Both the position numbers and the translations under genes were made by a program. A DNA stretch of 64,000 bases from Clostridium omnivorum (lineage in GTDB: Bacteria > Bacillota > Clostridia > Clostridiales > Clostridiaceae), in the NCBI RefSeq assembly GCF_026012015.1, contig NZ_BRXR01000001.1, forward strand, positions 4,055,501 through 4,119,500. The letters run 5' to 3'. Within the stretch, counting starts at the first letter, position 1, and the number at the start of each line of letters is the position of its first letter. Of this stretch, positions 1-9,282 are shown piece after piece. Below the pieces are notes generated by a model that ran no database searches, was not told where the DNA came from, and saw only the letters and a list, made by a program, of their open reading frames with translations.

Positions 1-1
1 T

Positions 2-502
2 GAAGAACTTAAAATTTTCAATGCCGCTATTGGTACTGGAATTTTAAATAATTATAATGAATCTGAATTAAAATATGACAAGATAATAATTATGAGTGAT
101 GCTGATGTTGATGGTTACCATATAAGGACATTATGGATGACTTATATTTACAGATATATGAGACCGCTTATTACGAATGGACATTTATATATAGCCCTTC
201 CACCTCTATACAAGGTTTATAAAACGGACAAAAAGGGTGAAGTAGTAGTATATGCTTATAGTGATGAAGAAATGGAAAAGTGTAAAAAAGAAGTTGGAAA
301 AGGAGCGCTTATCCAAAGATATAAGGGACTTGGTGAGATGAATCCTGAACAGCTTTGGGAAACTACTTTAAACCCAACTACACGAACTCTACAGCAGGTT
401 ACAATAGAAGATGCTTCAAAAGCAGAAAAAATTGTTTCACTGCTTATGGGTGATGTAGTAGAGCCGAGAAAAAACTATATGTATAAGTATGCTGAATTCT
501 AG
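2..502 (+). CDS. parE: DNA topoisomerase IV subunit B, C-terminal part (cut by window start)
   Basis: Only the last 166 codons are inside the window; the frame is open from base 2. The TOPRIM acidic motif DADVDG and the motif [17 protein letters not shown], both typical of GyrB/ParE C-termini, are visible. The protein ends at the usual point, shortly after a YKYAEF-like tail. Type II topoisomerase B subunits bind ATP and pair with the A subunit, here the next gene 17 bases downstream, to relax and decatenate DNA. The A subunit partner lacks a gyrase box, so I assign the pair to topoisomerase IV rather than gyrase. The ATPase half is not visible. Confidence 0.87.
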   Translation, partial: EELKIFNAAIGTGILNNYNESELKYDKIIIMSDADVDGYHIRTLWMTYIYRYMRPLITNGHLYIALPPLYKVYKTDKKGEVVVYAYSDEEMEKCKKEVGKGALIQRYKGLGEMNPEQLWETTLNPTTRTLQQVTIEDASKAEKIVSLLMGDVVEPRKNYMYKYAEF

Positions 503-519
503 AGGAAGGACTGAAGCAA

Positions 520-3453
520 ATGGCAAAGAAAATAGAAATACCAAAGGACAATAATATTTTAAAAACACCAATTGAAGAAGCTATGCCGGATAATTATCTT
601 CCTTATGCTGTTGAAGTAGCAAAGGATAGAGCTTTACCTGATGTTAGGGATGGATTAAAGCCAGTACATAGGAGGATTCTTTATGGAGCATATATGCTAA
701 AGGCTTTTCCAGATAAGCCATATTTTAAGTCTGCTCGTATAGTTGGAGACATACTAGGTAAGTATCACCCTCATGGAGATAGTTCGGTTTATGAATCAAT
801 GGTAATACTGGCTCAGAATTTTTCAACAAGAATGCCTTTAATTGATGGTCATGGAAACTGGGGAAGTCAGGATGGTGACAGTGCGGCTGCAATGCGTTAT
901 ACAGAAGCCAGACTTACAAAGCTATCCATGGAAATGCTTAGAGATATAGATAAAGGAGTAGTAGATATGATGGACAACTACTCCAGCTCGGAATTAGAAC
1001 CTAAGGTGCTGCCTGCGAGATATCCAAATTTGCTTGTAAATGGAACCTTTGGAATAGCAGTAGGACTTGCAACTAATATTCCTCCACATAATTTAAGAGA
1101 AGTGATAGATGCTACATTAGCATATATTGATAACAATGAAATAACTACTGATGAACTGATGAATTATGTAAAGGGACCAGATTTGCCTACGGGTGGTGTT
1201 TTGATTGGAAAAAATGCGCTTAGATCCGCATATGAAACTGGGGAAGGAAAAGTAACATTAAGAGCAAAGGCTAACATTGAACAATTAGAAAATGGAAGAC
1301 TTGGAATAGTTGTTACTGAATTTCCATATAGAAAATCAAAAGCTAAGCTTCTTCAATCAATTTCAGAAATGACTGATGATAAGAGACATGCTAAGGCGCT
1401 TGAAGCAATAACTGATATAAGAGATGAATCGGATAGAACTGGTACTAGAGCTGTTATTGAGTTAAGAAAGTCAATAGATAAAGAAGGCGCTGAAAAAATA
1501 CTAAAATATTTGTATAAAAAGACAGAGCTTCAGAGCAATTTATCCTTTAATATGGTAGCTTTAGCAGATGGAAAGCCAGAAACACTAGGGCTTAAACCAA
1601 TATTAATGCATTATGTAAATCATCAAAAGGAAGTTGTAAGAAGAAGGACTGAGAGAGAATTAGATATTGCTAAGAGGCGTTTTCATATAGTTGAGGGTTT
1701 TATAAAAGCTATTGATATTATTGATGAGATAATAGCAGTTATCAGAGGTTCAAAATCAAAAAAAGACTCCGAAAATAACTTATGTGAAAAATTTGGCTTC
1801 ACTGAAATTCAAGCAGAGGCTATAGTTGAATTAATGCTCTATAGGCTTACAGGGTTGGAAATTAAAACTTTTGAGAAGGAATATAAGGACTTAGAAAAAG
1901 AAATTAAAAGGCTTAGCAAAATACTTGAAACTGAGAAAGAATTACTAAAAGTAATTAAAACTGAACTTTTAGAGATAAGTGAAAAATATAATGACCACAG
2001 AAGAACATTATTAGTTGAAGATGACGATGAGGCAAAGATTGACTTAGAGGAATTAATTGTGGTTGAAGATATTGTGATTACTCTTTCAAATGAAGGATTT
2101 ATTAAAAGGGTAGCATTAAAATCCTATAACAGATCCAGCAGCAATGTTGAAGACATAGAATATAGGGAAGGGGATTATAATAAATTCTTAATAAACTCTA
2201 ACACTAAGGATACGGTTATAATATTTACTGACAAAGGAAATATGTATCAAACTAAGGGAGCAAATATTCCTGAACAAAGATGGAAAGAAAAAGGAACAAA
2301 AATTGATGAGTTAATTAAAGGATTAAATCTCTCTGAAGAAACTATTGTAGATTTATTTTCAATTAATGATTTTTCATCCCAATTAGATTTTATGTTTATA
2401 ACTAGTAGAGGTGTTATTAAAAAAACTTGTTTAGATAAGTTTATTACTAGTTATTCAAAACTTGTAGCATTAAAGCTAAAAGATAATGAAAGATTAATTG
2501 ATATTAAGATGTTGCCAAGAGAAAGAGAAGAAAAGTTCATAAGACTTAAGACCCAGGAAGGTCTTGATTTTACGGTTGAGGAGCCTGCTATTGAGCCAAT
2601 AGAGAGGAATGTAATGGGTATTCAGTTAGCTCCAATTGCAGAAAAAGACCCAGTAATAACTGTAGAATACTGTGAGGAATATGAACATAGAAGTTTTTAT
2701 GTTAAATTAATTGACAAAGGTATAATCAAAACTGTAAGTTCTGTTAGAAAGAATGACAGAAGTCTATTTAAAACTTTCACAAATAGCAGTGAAACTATAT
2801 TGATATTTACTGAAGAGGGTCAAATGTACTCAATTCCATCCTATATGCTTCAAAATATAGAAGACCAAGGTATTGCAATAGAAAAAATACTTGATGGCTT
2901 TGAACCTCAAAATAAAATAATTAATCTTTATTCTATAAGTAATTTTAATCAGGATGTAGCTGTTTACTTCTTTTCAAAATTTGGATTAGTTAAAAAGACC
3001 TATCTATCAGAGCTTAATTGTCAAGGTAACACTGTATTAGTTTATAAACTAAAAAATGCAGGTGATAAGTTAATATCAGTGGCTATGGGAAGAACTAATG
3101 ATATAGGAACACTCGTAGTAATTACCAAAAGAGGTATGGGAATAAGAATAAGCAGCAGCAGTGTAAATGCTATGGGGAGAAATGCTTCAGGGGTTACTGC
3201 CATAAGCCTTAGAGAGGATGACACAGTAATATTTGGCGGATACAATCCTTCTTATCAAAATGAGAGTGCTTTTGACGAATTAGCTATTGGAAAAGAAACC
3301 TGTGAAATACTGCAGCTTATAACTAATAAAGGTAATAACTTGGATGTAAATATTGATGATATAAAAATACAAAACAGGGCAGGTAGAGGTTCAAATTTAA
3401 TGCTGGTAGTAATGGATGAATTTTTGAAAGAAGTTACTTTGAAAGAGAAGTAA
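520..3453 (+). CDS. parC: DNA topoisomerase IV subunit A (ParC-like)
   Basis: 977 residues, the DNA-breaking subunit that partners the preceding ParE. The N-terminal winged-helix/tower core holds the motif [11 protein letters not shown] with catalytic Tyr127, and the quinolone-determining segment [11 protein letters not shown] with Ser88 and Glu92 at the usual resistance positions. From about residue 500 the C-terminal domain contains repeated beta-propeller blades. No canonical gyrase box (QRRGGKG type) is seen in the first blade, where [10 protein letters not shown] stands; a weak QNRAGRG occurs only at the far C-terminus. This supports a decatenase over a DNA-wrapping gyrase. The start follows an AGGAAGG site. 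The protein is longer than typical ParC because of an extended C-terminal domain. Clostridial genomes often misname this pair as gyrase. Confidence 0.88.
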   Translation: MAKKIEIPKDNNILKTPIEEAMPDNYLPYAVEVAKDRALPDVRDGLKPVHRRILYGAYMLKAFPDKPYFKSARIVGDILGKYHPHGDSSVYESMVILAQNFSTRMPLIDGHGNWGSQDGDSAAAMRYTEARLTKLSMEMLRDIDKGVVDMMDNYSSSELEPKVLPARYPNLLVNGTFGIAVGLATNIPPHNLREVIDATLAYIDNNEITTDELMNYVKGPDLPTGGVLIGKNALRSAYETGEGKVTLRAKANIEQLENGRLGIVVTEFPYRKSKAKLLQSISEMTDDKRHAKALEAITDIRDESDRTGTRAVIELRKSIDKEGAEKILKYLYKKTELQSNLSFNMVALADGKPETLGLKPILMHYVNHQKEVVRRRTERELDIAKRRFHIVEGFIKAIDIIDEIIAVIRGSKSKKDSENNLCEKFGFTEIQAEAIVELMLYRLTGLEIKTFEKEYKDLEKEIKRLSKILETEKELLKVIKTELLEISEKYNDHRRTLLVEDDDEAKIDLEELIVVEDIVITLSNEGFIKRVALKSYNRSSSNVEDIEYREGDYNKFLINSNTKDTVIIFTDKGNMYQTKGANIPEQRWKEKGTKIDELIKGLNLSEETIVDLFSINDFSSQLDFMFITSRGVIKKTCLDKFITSYSKLVALKLKDNERLIDIKMLPREREEKFIRLKTQEGLDFTVEEPAIEPIERNVMGIQLAPIAEKDPVITVEYCEEYEHRSFYVKLIDKGIIKTVSSVRKNDRSLFKTFTNSSETILIFTEEGQMYSIPSYMLQNIEDQGIAIEKILDGFEPQNKIINLYSISNFNQDVAVYFFSKFGLVKKTYLSELNCQGNTVLVYKLKNAGDKLISVAMGRTNDIGTLVVITKRGMGIRISSSSVNAMGRNASGVTAISLREDDTVIFGGYNPSYQNESAFDELAIGKETCEILQLITNKGNNLDVNIDDIKIQNRAGRGSNLMLVVMDEFLKEVTLKEK

Positions 3454-3546
3454 AAAATATTAGGTTGTTTTAAATTTTGTTATTAACTTAAAAAAATTAT
3501 CTTTAATATGAAATTGTATTAAAGAAAAAGGTGAAAAAGTTTACAT

Positions 3547-3586
3547 AAATACTCTATGGCATGGCCATGGAGTATTTTATTTTTTT
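3547..3586 (+). terminator. Intrinsic terminator after parE-parC
   Basis: A 14-bp stem (AAATACTCTATGGC with a three-base ATG loop, one T-G pair) is followed by a T-rich run. It ends the topoisomerase operon. Confidence 0.9.
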
Positions 3587-3704
3587 AAAATAGCAACAGC
3601 TATCTACAGCAAGATTTTTAAATAAAAATAAACATAGTGTTAATTTTCTATGAATAATTTAGCGAATTTCATCTAAAACTGAAGAAATACGTTCAAAAAT
3701 GAGA

Positions 3705-3733
3705 TTGAGTTAATATAAACCCTAATATATAAT
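3705..3733 (+). promoter_or_regulatory. Sigma-A promoter for kimA
   Basis: TTGAGT and a perfect TATAAT are separated by 17 bases. The -10 element lies about 50 bases upstream of the kimA start codon. Confidence 0.7.
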
Positions 3734-3739
3734 TGATAA

Positions 3740-3756
3740 ATGTTGTGGGACAACAT
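3740..3756 (+). promoter_or_regulatory. Inverted repeat ATGTTGT-GGG-ACAACAT at the kimA transcription start
   Basis: Perfect 7-bp arms with a 3-base centre begin 7 bases after the -10 element, so they cover the expected +1 region. The repeat could be an operator or a short 5' hairpin. The pattern is seen directly; the function is inferred. Confidence 0.45.
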
Positions 3757-3783
3757 ATTATTATTTAACTTAGAGGTGCAATT

Positions 3784-5625
3784 ATGTTATCAAAAATTAG
3801 AAAGTTATTGATTGGCGAAAGTCTAAGTTCGGACCAACTTACAGCAGAAAAGTTTAATGTATTTTGGGGACTTCCAATTTTGTCAAGTGATGCTATTTCT
3901 TCAGTTGCTTATGCAGGAGAAGAAATTTTGATAGTTTTGATACCAGTACTTGGGATGCTATCATATAAATACATGTTTTATGCAGCACTATGTATAGTGT
4001 TTTTATTATTTTTACTGGTATTTTCATATAGACAAACTATAGACAATTATCCATGTGGTGGTGGTTCATATATTGTTGCTCATGACAATTTAGGTACAAT
4101 TCCTGGTCTTGTAGCAGGAGCATCACTATCAATTGACTATATTTTGACTGTAGCAGTTAGCGTAAGTGCAGGTACGGCAGCAATTTATTCCGCAGTACCA
4201 TCGCTATATGCGCATAAAGTAGCTATTTCTGTAGCTATTATTATATTAATGACAATAGGTAATTTAAGAGGTATTAAGGATTCTTCAAGACTATTTGGAG
4301 TTCCAACTTATTTGTTTATTGTATCTATTATAATAATGATTGTTACTGGAATTATAAGGCACTTTTTATTTGGATATAATCCTCAACCGCTATACCCAAT
4401 ACAGCAAAAGGCAATAGGAGATATAACAATATTTTTATTCTTAAGAGCTTTTGCATCAGGTTGTACAGCACTTACTGGCGTTGAAGCTGTAAGTAATGGT
4501 ATTCCAAACTTTAGAGAGCCTTCTCAGAAAAATGCTAAAGTTGTACTTGGTTTATTAGCAGGAGTTGTTTTATTCATTTTTGGAGGTTTATCTTATCTAG
4601 CTACAATATATCATGCGGTTCCTAATCCAGAAAATACAGTTATTGCTCAAATTGCCACACAAGTTTTTGGTACAAGCTTTATGTATTATGTTGTACAGGT
4701 TACCACTGCATTTATATTAATTATGGCTGCCAATACTGCTTATGCTGATCTTCCTCTTCTTCTGTCACTACTCGGAAGAGATGGATTTGTTCCCAGACAG
4801 TTTGCTAAGAGAGGAAAAAGGTTAAGTTTTTCAAATGGAATTATATTACTATGTATTGCTTCTTGTGCTTTAATAATCGCATTTGGTGGCGATACACATC
4901 ATTTATTGCCTTTGTATGCCGTAGGAGTTTTCATATCCTTTACACTTTCTCAATCTGGTATGTTTACTAAATGGATAAGAGAGAAAACACCTGGATGGAA
5001 ACACAAAGCCATTATAAATGGCATGGGTGCACTAGTTACGTTCGTTACTGTTATAATAATAGGAATAACTAAGTTTAAACATGGTGCTTGGATTGTATGC
5101 GTTCTTATACCTATATTTGTATTTATTATGCTAAGGATAAAGAGACATTATATTAAAATAGCTGAACAACTTAAGCTTCCTTTAAATATTAGACCTAAAA
5201 ATTTGGAACCTGCTGATGACAAACAGCATGTAATAATCCTTGTTAATTCGCTAAATAAATCTTTCTTAAAATGCTTAAATTATTCAAAGAATCTTTCAAA
5301 GAATATTGTTGCATTCCATGTATCAGTTGATAGCGATGCAACTGAGAAGCTTAAGAAAAAATGGGAAGAATACGATGTAGGCATACCACTAGTTGTAAGA
5401 CAATCGCCATATAGAGATGTAATTGATCCCTTACTAGAATTTATTGATTCGGAGGAACATGCTTCAAAGCCTGGGGAGACAGTTACAGTAGTTATATCTC
5501 AGTTTGTAATTACGAAATGGTGGCACAATATACTTCATAATCAAACTTCTTTATTTATAAAGAATATGCTTTATAAAAGAAGAAATATTGTCGTAGTATC
5601 CGTACCATATATAATAGAAGAGTAA
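3784..5625 (+). CDS. kimA: KimA-like APC/KUP-family potassium transporter
   Basis: 613 residues, matching the usual length of the KimA (YdaO) family. About twelve hydrophobic segments fill residues 25-455. A hydrophilic cytosolic domain of about 150 residues follows (from roughly 465) and resembles the C-terminal domain of KimA. The amino-terminal hallmark WGLPILSSDAISSVAYAGEE is the conserved first-helix region of this family. The role expected from the family is proton-driven high-affinity potassium uptake, controlled in Firmicutes by c-di-AMP. A GAGGTG site precedes the ATG. The gene stands alone, with its own promoter and terminator. A general amino acid permease is the alternative, but the soluble tail and overall sequence favour KimA. 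Confidence 0.8.
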   Translation: MLSKIRKLLIGESLSSDQLTAEKFNVFWGLPILSSDAISSVAYAGEEILIVLIPVLGMLSYKYMFYAALCIVFLLFLLVFSYRQTIDNYPCGGGSYIVAHDNLGTIPGLVAGASLSIDYILTVAVSVSAGTAAIYSAVPSLYAHKVAISVAIIILMTIGNLRGIKDSSRLFGVPTYLFIVSIIIMIVTGIIRHFLFGYNPQPLYPIQQKAIGDITIFLFLRAFASGCTALTGVEAVSNGIPNFREPSQKNAKVVLGLLAGVVLFIFGGLSYLATIYHAVPNPENTVIAQIATQVFGTSFMYYVVQVTTAFILIMAANTAYADLPLLLSLLGRDGFVPRQFAKRGKRLSFSNGIILLCIASCALIIAFGGDTHHLLPLYAVGVFISFTLSQSGMFTKWIREKTPGWKHKAIINGMGALVTFVTVIIIGITKFKHGAWIVCVLIPIFVFIMLRIKRHYIKIAEQLKLPLNIRPKNLEPADDKQHVIILVNSLNKSFLKCLNYSKNLSKNIVAFHVSVDSDATEKLKKKWEEYDVGIPLVVRQSPYRDVIDPLLEFIDSEEHASKPGETVTVVISQFVITKWWHNILHNQTSLFIKNMLYKRRNIVVVSVPYIIEE

Positions 5626-5630
5626 ATTTT

Positions 5631-5662
5631 AAAATTCCTAGCAAATGCTAGGAATTTTTTTT
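5631..5662 (+). terminator. Intrinsic terminator after kimA
   Basis: A 13-bp perfect stem (AAAATTCCTAGCA and its complement) with a 2-base loop is followed by a run of T. Confidence 0.92.
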
Positions 5663-5722
5663 ATAATTATTGTATTGACTATTTGATTTTAAAATATACT
5701 TATAATTAATTTGGAGGGTATA

Positions 5723-6940
5723 ATGGAAAAAGTTTTTTTAAAAAATGGAGCTAAAATTATTTATGAATATAGAACTGGTAATATAACATCCTTTTGTATA
5801 GGATTTAATAGTGGTGCTTTGGTGGAAAATGGAAATCAGAAAGGCCTTGCACATGCAGTAGAACATATGCTGTTTAAAGGAACTATAAAAAGAAATGAGA
5901 ATGATATTAATAAGCTTTGCGATGAAGTGTTTGGATTTAATAATGCAATGACAAATTATCCATATGCAATATATTATGGTACAAGTCTATCACAGGATTT
6001 TGAAGAGGCTTTTGAACTATATTCAGATATAGTATTAAATCCAGTTTTCCCTAAGGAAGGTTTTATAGAGGAAATCAATATTATAAAGGAAGAGCTTAAA
6101 GAATGGAAAGATGACATATCGCAATTATGTGAAGATGAATTATTTTATAACGCTTTTAGTACAAGAAGAATAAAAGAATTGATTATAGGAGATGAAAAAA
6201 GTATTTCAAATTTCACTCCTGAAGATATTATTAATTTTTATAAGCAGCATTACTTGCCTAATAACTGTGTAATAACTGTTGTTTCATCTCTTCCCTTTCA
6301 CATAGTAAAAAAAACTGTATGCATGTATTTTGATAATTGGAATGCTGATATTAATATTGAAATAAAAAGTACTGATTATGAATTAAATAAACCAGGTATA
6401 TTTAGTGATAAACACAAAGGAATTAAAGGAGCAAAAATACAGTATTTATTCCCTATAGATAAGTTGAGTAATAGAGAATTAAAGGCATTAAGTCTTTTTA
6501 ATGTTGTATTTGGAGAGGGATCAAGTAGCCTACTCTTTGATGAAGTTCGAACAAAGAAAGGATTAGCTTATGAAGTTTTCAGCAGCATAAAAAATGAGTA
6601 TGGCATTAAACTATTCAGCATTTTTGTTGGAACTTCCTATGAAAATATTCAAATTACAATTGAAACTATAAATAATGCAATTAATAAAGCTATAACATCT
6701 TTAAACCTTGATAGACAACAGATTGAGAAATTGGCAAAGAGTTTAAAATTACGAAAAGAATTAAAACTGGAGAAGTCTATAGAGCTCTGCAAAGCATTAG
6801 CTACTTATGAGATTATGTATGATTCTTGTGAATTATTATTTGAAGAGATTAATGATTTAGAAGGGATTTCTGAAGAAGAAATAATTAATGTAGCAAAAAA
6901 GGTATTAAAGGATCCAACAATTCAAGTAATCTCAGCATAA
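5723..6940 (+). CDS. M16-family zinc metallopeptidase
   Basis: 405 residues. The inverted zinc motif HxxEH is present as HAVEH (His44, Glu47, His48), and the downstream EEINIIKEELKEWKDD segment provides the usual distal glutamate. Two M16 half-domains follow, the second containing the RxxKGLAYEVFS motif (RTKKGLAYEVFS), so this is a standard single-chain bacterial processing-peptidase homologue. The ATG at 5723 is chosen because GGAGG stands at 5713-5717; an in-frame TTG at 5711 overlaps that site and is not a credible start. The gene is monocistronic and convergent with the next one. The substrate is unknown; family members degrade peptides or process secreted and maturing proteins. Confidence 0.85.
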   Translation: MEKVFLKNGAKIIYEYRTGNITSFCIGFNSGALVENGNQKGLAHAVEHMLFKGTIKRNENDINKLCDEVFGFNNAMTNYPYAIYYGTSLSQDFEEAFELYSDIVLNPVFPKEGFIEEINIIKEELKEWKDDISQLCEDELFYNAFSTRRIKELIIGDEKSISNFTPEDIINFYKQHYLPNNCVITVVSSLPFHIVKKTVCMYFDNWNADINIEIKSTDYELNKPGIFSDKHKGIKGAKIQYLFPIDKLSNRELKALSLFNVVFGEGSSSLLFDEVRTKKGLAYEVFSSIKNEYGIKLFSIFVGTSYENIQITIETINNAINKAITSLNLDRQQIEKLAKSLKLRKELKLEKSIELCKALATYEIMYDSCELLFEEINDLEGISEEEIINVAKKVLKDPTIQVISA

Positions 6941-6976
6941 AATCTACTTGCAAAAATTAGACAATAGTACACTAAA

Positions 6977-7015
6977 AAACTAAGACTATAGATTTTCATT
7001 CTTTAGTCTTAGTTT
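6977..7015. terminator. Bidirectional terminator between the M16 gene and mogA
   Basis: AAACTAAGACTA and its exact complement form a 12-bp stem with a 15-base loop. T-rich stretches flank both sides when read on either strand, which suits two convergent genes. Confidence 0.75.
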
Positions 7016-7041
7016 CATTTTATTGCTTAAAAAATAAAGCT

Positions 7042-7530
7042 TTATTCACCACATTCAGTTGCTTCACCTTTTAGTATTTCTATACCATGAATTAAGGCAG
7101 GAAGTATGGCATTTAAGTTTTCGCGCACACCTTTTGGACTTCCAGGTAGATTTATGATTAAACTGTTTTTTCTGATTCCAGAAGCAGCACGGCTGAGCAT
7201 TGCTCTTGGAGTTATTTTGAGACTTTCATACCTCATCGCTTCTGCAATCCCGGGAACAAGTTTATCAACTACTTCTATAGTGGCTTCTGGTGTAACATCC
7301 CTTATAGAAAAGCCCGTACCACCTGTGGTAAGAATTAAATCTAAGCTTTTAATATCAGCAAAGTCTTTAAGCTTTTCCATAATCAATTCTTTGTCATCGG
7401 GTATAATTATATAGGAAGAAACTTTACCACCATTTTTCTCTATAATGGATTTTATTTCTGGACCACTTAAATCAACCCTCAGATTTTTGCTACCCTTATC
7501 ACTAATAGTGATTATTCCAACAGTAAACAT
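7042..7530 (-). CDS. mogA: MogA/MoaB-family molybdopterin adenylyltransferase-like protein
   Basis: 162 residues of the MoCF-binding fold. TTGGTGFSIRDVTPEAT and NLPGSPKGV are the family's substrate-binding signatures. MogA-type enzymes adenylate molybdopterin before molybdate insertion; MoaB-like members keep the fold, and some do not act in cofactor synthesis. The start at 7530 is preceded on the minus strand by AAAGGAG, which rules out the upstream TTG at 7554. No other molybdenum cofactor genes are near, so it is isolated here. An inverted repeat at 7554-7590 lies just upstream. Confidence 0.85.
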   Translation of the reverse strand: MFTVGIITISDKGSKNLRVDLSGPEIKSIIEKNGGKVSSYIIIPDDKELIMEKLKDFADIKSLDLILTTGGTGFSIRDVTPEATIEVVDKLVPGIAEAMRYESLKITPRAMLSRAASGIRKNSLIINLPGSPKGVRENLNAILPALIHGIEILKGEATECGE

Positions 7531-7553
7531 TTTTATACTCCTTTCGTATTGCA

Positions 7554-7590
7554 ATATTACCTAAAGAAATATTAACTTCTAAGGTAATAT
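7554..7590 (-). terminator. Inverted repeat between the DUF1450-like gene and mogA
   Basis: ATATTACCT and AGGTAATAT form a 9-bp stem with a 19-base loop, downstream of the DUF1450-like gene and just upstream of the mogA ribosome binding site on the minus strand. No strong T run follows, so a leader hairpin is as likely as a terminator. Confidence 0.4.
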
Positions 7591-7650
7591 AATTTAAACT
7601 CATATAAAAATATATGAATTTTAAACAGGAGTAGAATATAATTATTAAAA

Positions 7651-7875
7651 CTATGAATTAAATTTCTCTAATACAAATTTGATTTTGTAAGTTAAATCAT
7701 CAATATCTTCACCAACTAGAACTCTTCCATCCACTTTTGCAATTGGATATCTTGAACATTCCCCGCAGCAATGCAAACAATCGCTAAAAATTATATTGTA
7801 ATTAGGAAAATTTTTATTCATTGATAAAACTAAGGTATCTAAATTTATATTACTACTGCACAAAATTATATCCAT
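7651..7875 (-). CDS. Small cysteine-rich DUF1450/YuzB-like protein
   Basis: 74 residues. The centre reads DCLHCCGECSRYPIAKVDG, close to the Cys-x-x-Cys-containing core of the DUF1450 family, followed by an amphipathic helix that closes a thioredoxin-like small fold. The start at 7875 has AAGGAG upstream on the minus strand; earlier in-frame codons encode an unlikely hydrophobic extension. It is divergent from hydE and shares that intergenic region. The Cys pattern could hold a metal or a disulfide; the family function is not known. Confidence 0.6.
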   Translation of the reverse strand: MDIILCSSNINLDTLVLSMNKNFPNYNIIFSDCLHCCGECSRYPIAKVDGRVLVGEDIDDLTYKIKFVLEKFNS

Positions 7876-7989
7876 ATCGATACTCCTTATATTGTAAGAT
7901 TTCTTTGAGCAAACATCATTAACAATAAATATGATAGCACATTTTAATAATGTACTAAAGATATGAAAAAACATTTTGTATATTCATGT

Positions 7990-8017
7990 TTGCTATATGT
8001 GATTTTAATGCTATAAT
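7990..8017 (+). promoter_or_regulatory. Sigma-A promoter for hydE
   Basis: TTGCTA and a perfect TATAAT are separated by 16 bases, 61 bases upstream of the hydE start codon. Confidence 0.55.
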
Positions 8018-8077
8018 ATCTTTGAAAACTTGTAATTGATAATTATTTAACGCTGATGGGGAATATGGAGGAGTAGC

Positions 8078-9109
8078 ATGTTAGAATTAATCCAAAAGGC
8101 AGAACAGACTCATGAATTAAGCAAAGAGGAATTAATAGCATTATTAAGTAATGATGATTATGATAAGTATATATTAGAAGCAGCAGATAGAACTAGAAAA
8201 AAATATGTTGGTGATGAAGTTCATTTAAGAGGATTAATAGAGTTCTCCAATATTTGTAAGAGAAATTGCTTATATTGTGGTCTTAGATATGGAAACAAAA
8301 ACATAAAAAGATATAGACTTCAACCTGAGGAAATAATTGAACTTGCTAGAAAAGGTAAGGAATATGGATATAAAACAGTAGTACTTCAATCTGGTGAGGA
8401 TGATTTTTATACAGTTGACAAGGTGAAACAGATAGTTAATGGAATAAAGGAATTAGGGTTAGCTGTTACTCTCAGTATTGGTGAAAAGTCCTTTGAAGAG
8501 TATAAGGAGTACAAAGAAGTTGGTGCAGACAGATACTTGTTAAGAATTGAAACTACTGATAGAGAACTTTATGAAAAATTAGATCCAGACATGAGCCATG
8601 AGAATAGAAAGAGATGCTTGAAGGATTTAGCATCTCTTGGCTATGAAGTTGGCTCTGGCATTATGGTAGGTTTACCAAGGCAAACTATTGAATCTTTAGC
8701 TGATGATATACTATTCTTTAAAGAAATAGGTGCTGATATGATAGGCATAGGTCCATTTATACCTAATGAGGATACCCCTTTAAGCGCTGAAAAAGGTGGA
8801 CAATTTGAATTAAGCTTAAAGGTAATGGCACTAACAAGATTGTTATTACCAGATATAAATATACCTGCTACAACTGCAATGGAGACTTTAAATAAGCAGG
8901 GAAGAATTATAGCATTACAGAGTGGAGCTAATGTAGTAATGCCTAATATTACTGAAGGTGAGTATAGAAGATTATATGCCTTATATCCGGGCAAAATATG
9001 CGTGGGAGATACTCCTGCTCATTGTAGAAATTGTATTACAGGAAAGATTAATTCCATTGGAAGAGCAGTTTCTAAGGATTACGGATTTAGAAAAAGGGTT
9101 ATAGAATAA
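8078..9109 (+). CDS. hydE: [FeFe]-hydrogenase H-cluster maturase HydE (radical SAM)
   Basis: 343 residues. The radical SAM cluster motif CxxxCxxC is present as Cys60, Cys64 and Cys67 in SNICKRNCLYCGLRYGN, the HydE/BioB-like form. A second cysteine group near the C-terminus (CVGDTPAHCRNC) matches the accessory cluster of HydE. The enzyme works with HydG and HydF to assemble the di-iron subcluster of [FeFe] hydrogenase, in line with a fermentative clostridium. A GGAGGAG site precedes the ATG. HydF and HydG are not in this window. Confidence 0.92.
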   Translation: MLELIQKAEQTHELSKEELIALLSNDDYDKYILEAADRTRKKYVGDEVHLRGLIEFSNICKRNCLYCGLRYGNKNIKRYRLQPEEIIELARKGKEYGYKTVVLQSGEDDFYTVDKVKQIVNGIKELGLAVTLSIGEKSFEEYKEYKEVGADRYLLRIETTDRELYEKLDPDMSHENRKRCLKDLASLGYEVGSGIMVGLPRQTIESLADDILFFKEIGADMIGIGPFIPNEDTPLSAEKGGQFELSLKVMALTRLLLPDINIPATTAMETLNKQGRIIALQSGANVVMPNITEGEYRRLYALYPGKICVGDTPAHCRNCITGKINSIGRAVSKDYGFRKRVIE

Positions 9110-9129
9110 TTAAAAAATATTAATTAGTA

Positions 9130-9163
9130 TGAAAGTTCCTGCTCTTATTAGTGGGAGCTTTCA
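9130..9163 (+). terminator. Probable terminator after hydE
   Basis: An imperfect stem TGAAAGTTCC/GGAGCTTTCA is followed by a short T-containing run. The U tract is weak. Confidence 0.55.
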
Positions 9164-9232
9164 CTGTTTATTAGATTAGATTTCAAATACATGGTACTGA
9201 TTTTTAATTCTCTGGAAAGTGTATCCTAAACT

Positions 9233-9260
9233 GTTACAATAATTTTAACTGTGGTATAAT
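9233..9260 (+). promoter_or_regulatory. Extended -10 promoter for recJ
   Basis: TGGTATAAT gives a perfect -10 with the upstream TG of an extended -10 element. A weak -35 (GTTACA) lies 16 bases before it. Confidence 0.6.
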
Positions 9261-9282
9261 AGCTAAGTATGAGGTGAATAAA

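Larger units (their letters stand above)
3454..3783. other. Intergenic region between parC and kimA
   Basis: 330 bases without a convincing gene. It holds the parC terminator at 3547-3586, an AT-rich featureless stretch at about 3590-3700, a sigma-A promoter at 3705-3733 and an inverted repeat at 3740-3756 in front of the kimA ribosome binding site. I looked for a c-di-AMP (ydaO-type) riboswitch, which controls kimA in Bacillus, and did not find its conserved segments. Confidence 0.7.

Noticed and set aside
520-3453. Naming the topoisomerase pair gyrase
   Set aside because: No gyrase box is seen in the first propeller blade of the A subunit.
3590-3783. c-di-AMP (ydaO) riboswitch in front of kimA
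   Set aside because: The conserved segments and paired regions of this class are absent, and the leader after the promoter is only about 45 bases.
5675-5706. Sigma-A promoter for the M16 peptidase (TTGACT to TATAAT)
   Set aside because: The spacing is 20 bases to TATAAT, or 14 to TATACT, neither of which is acceptable.
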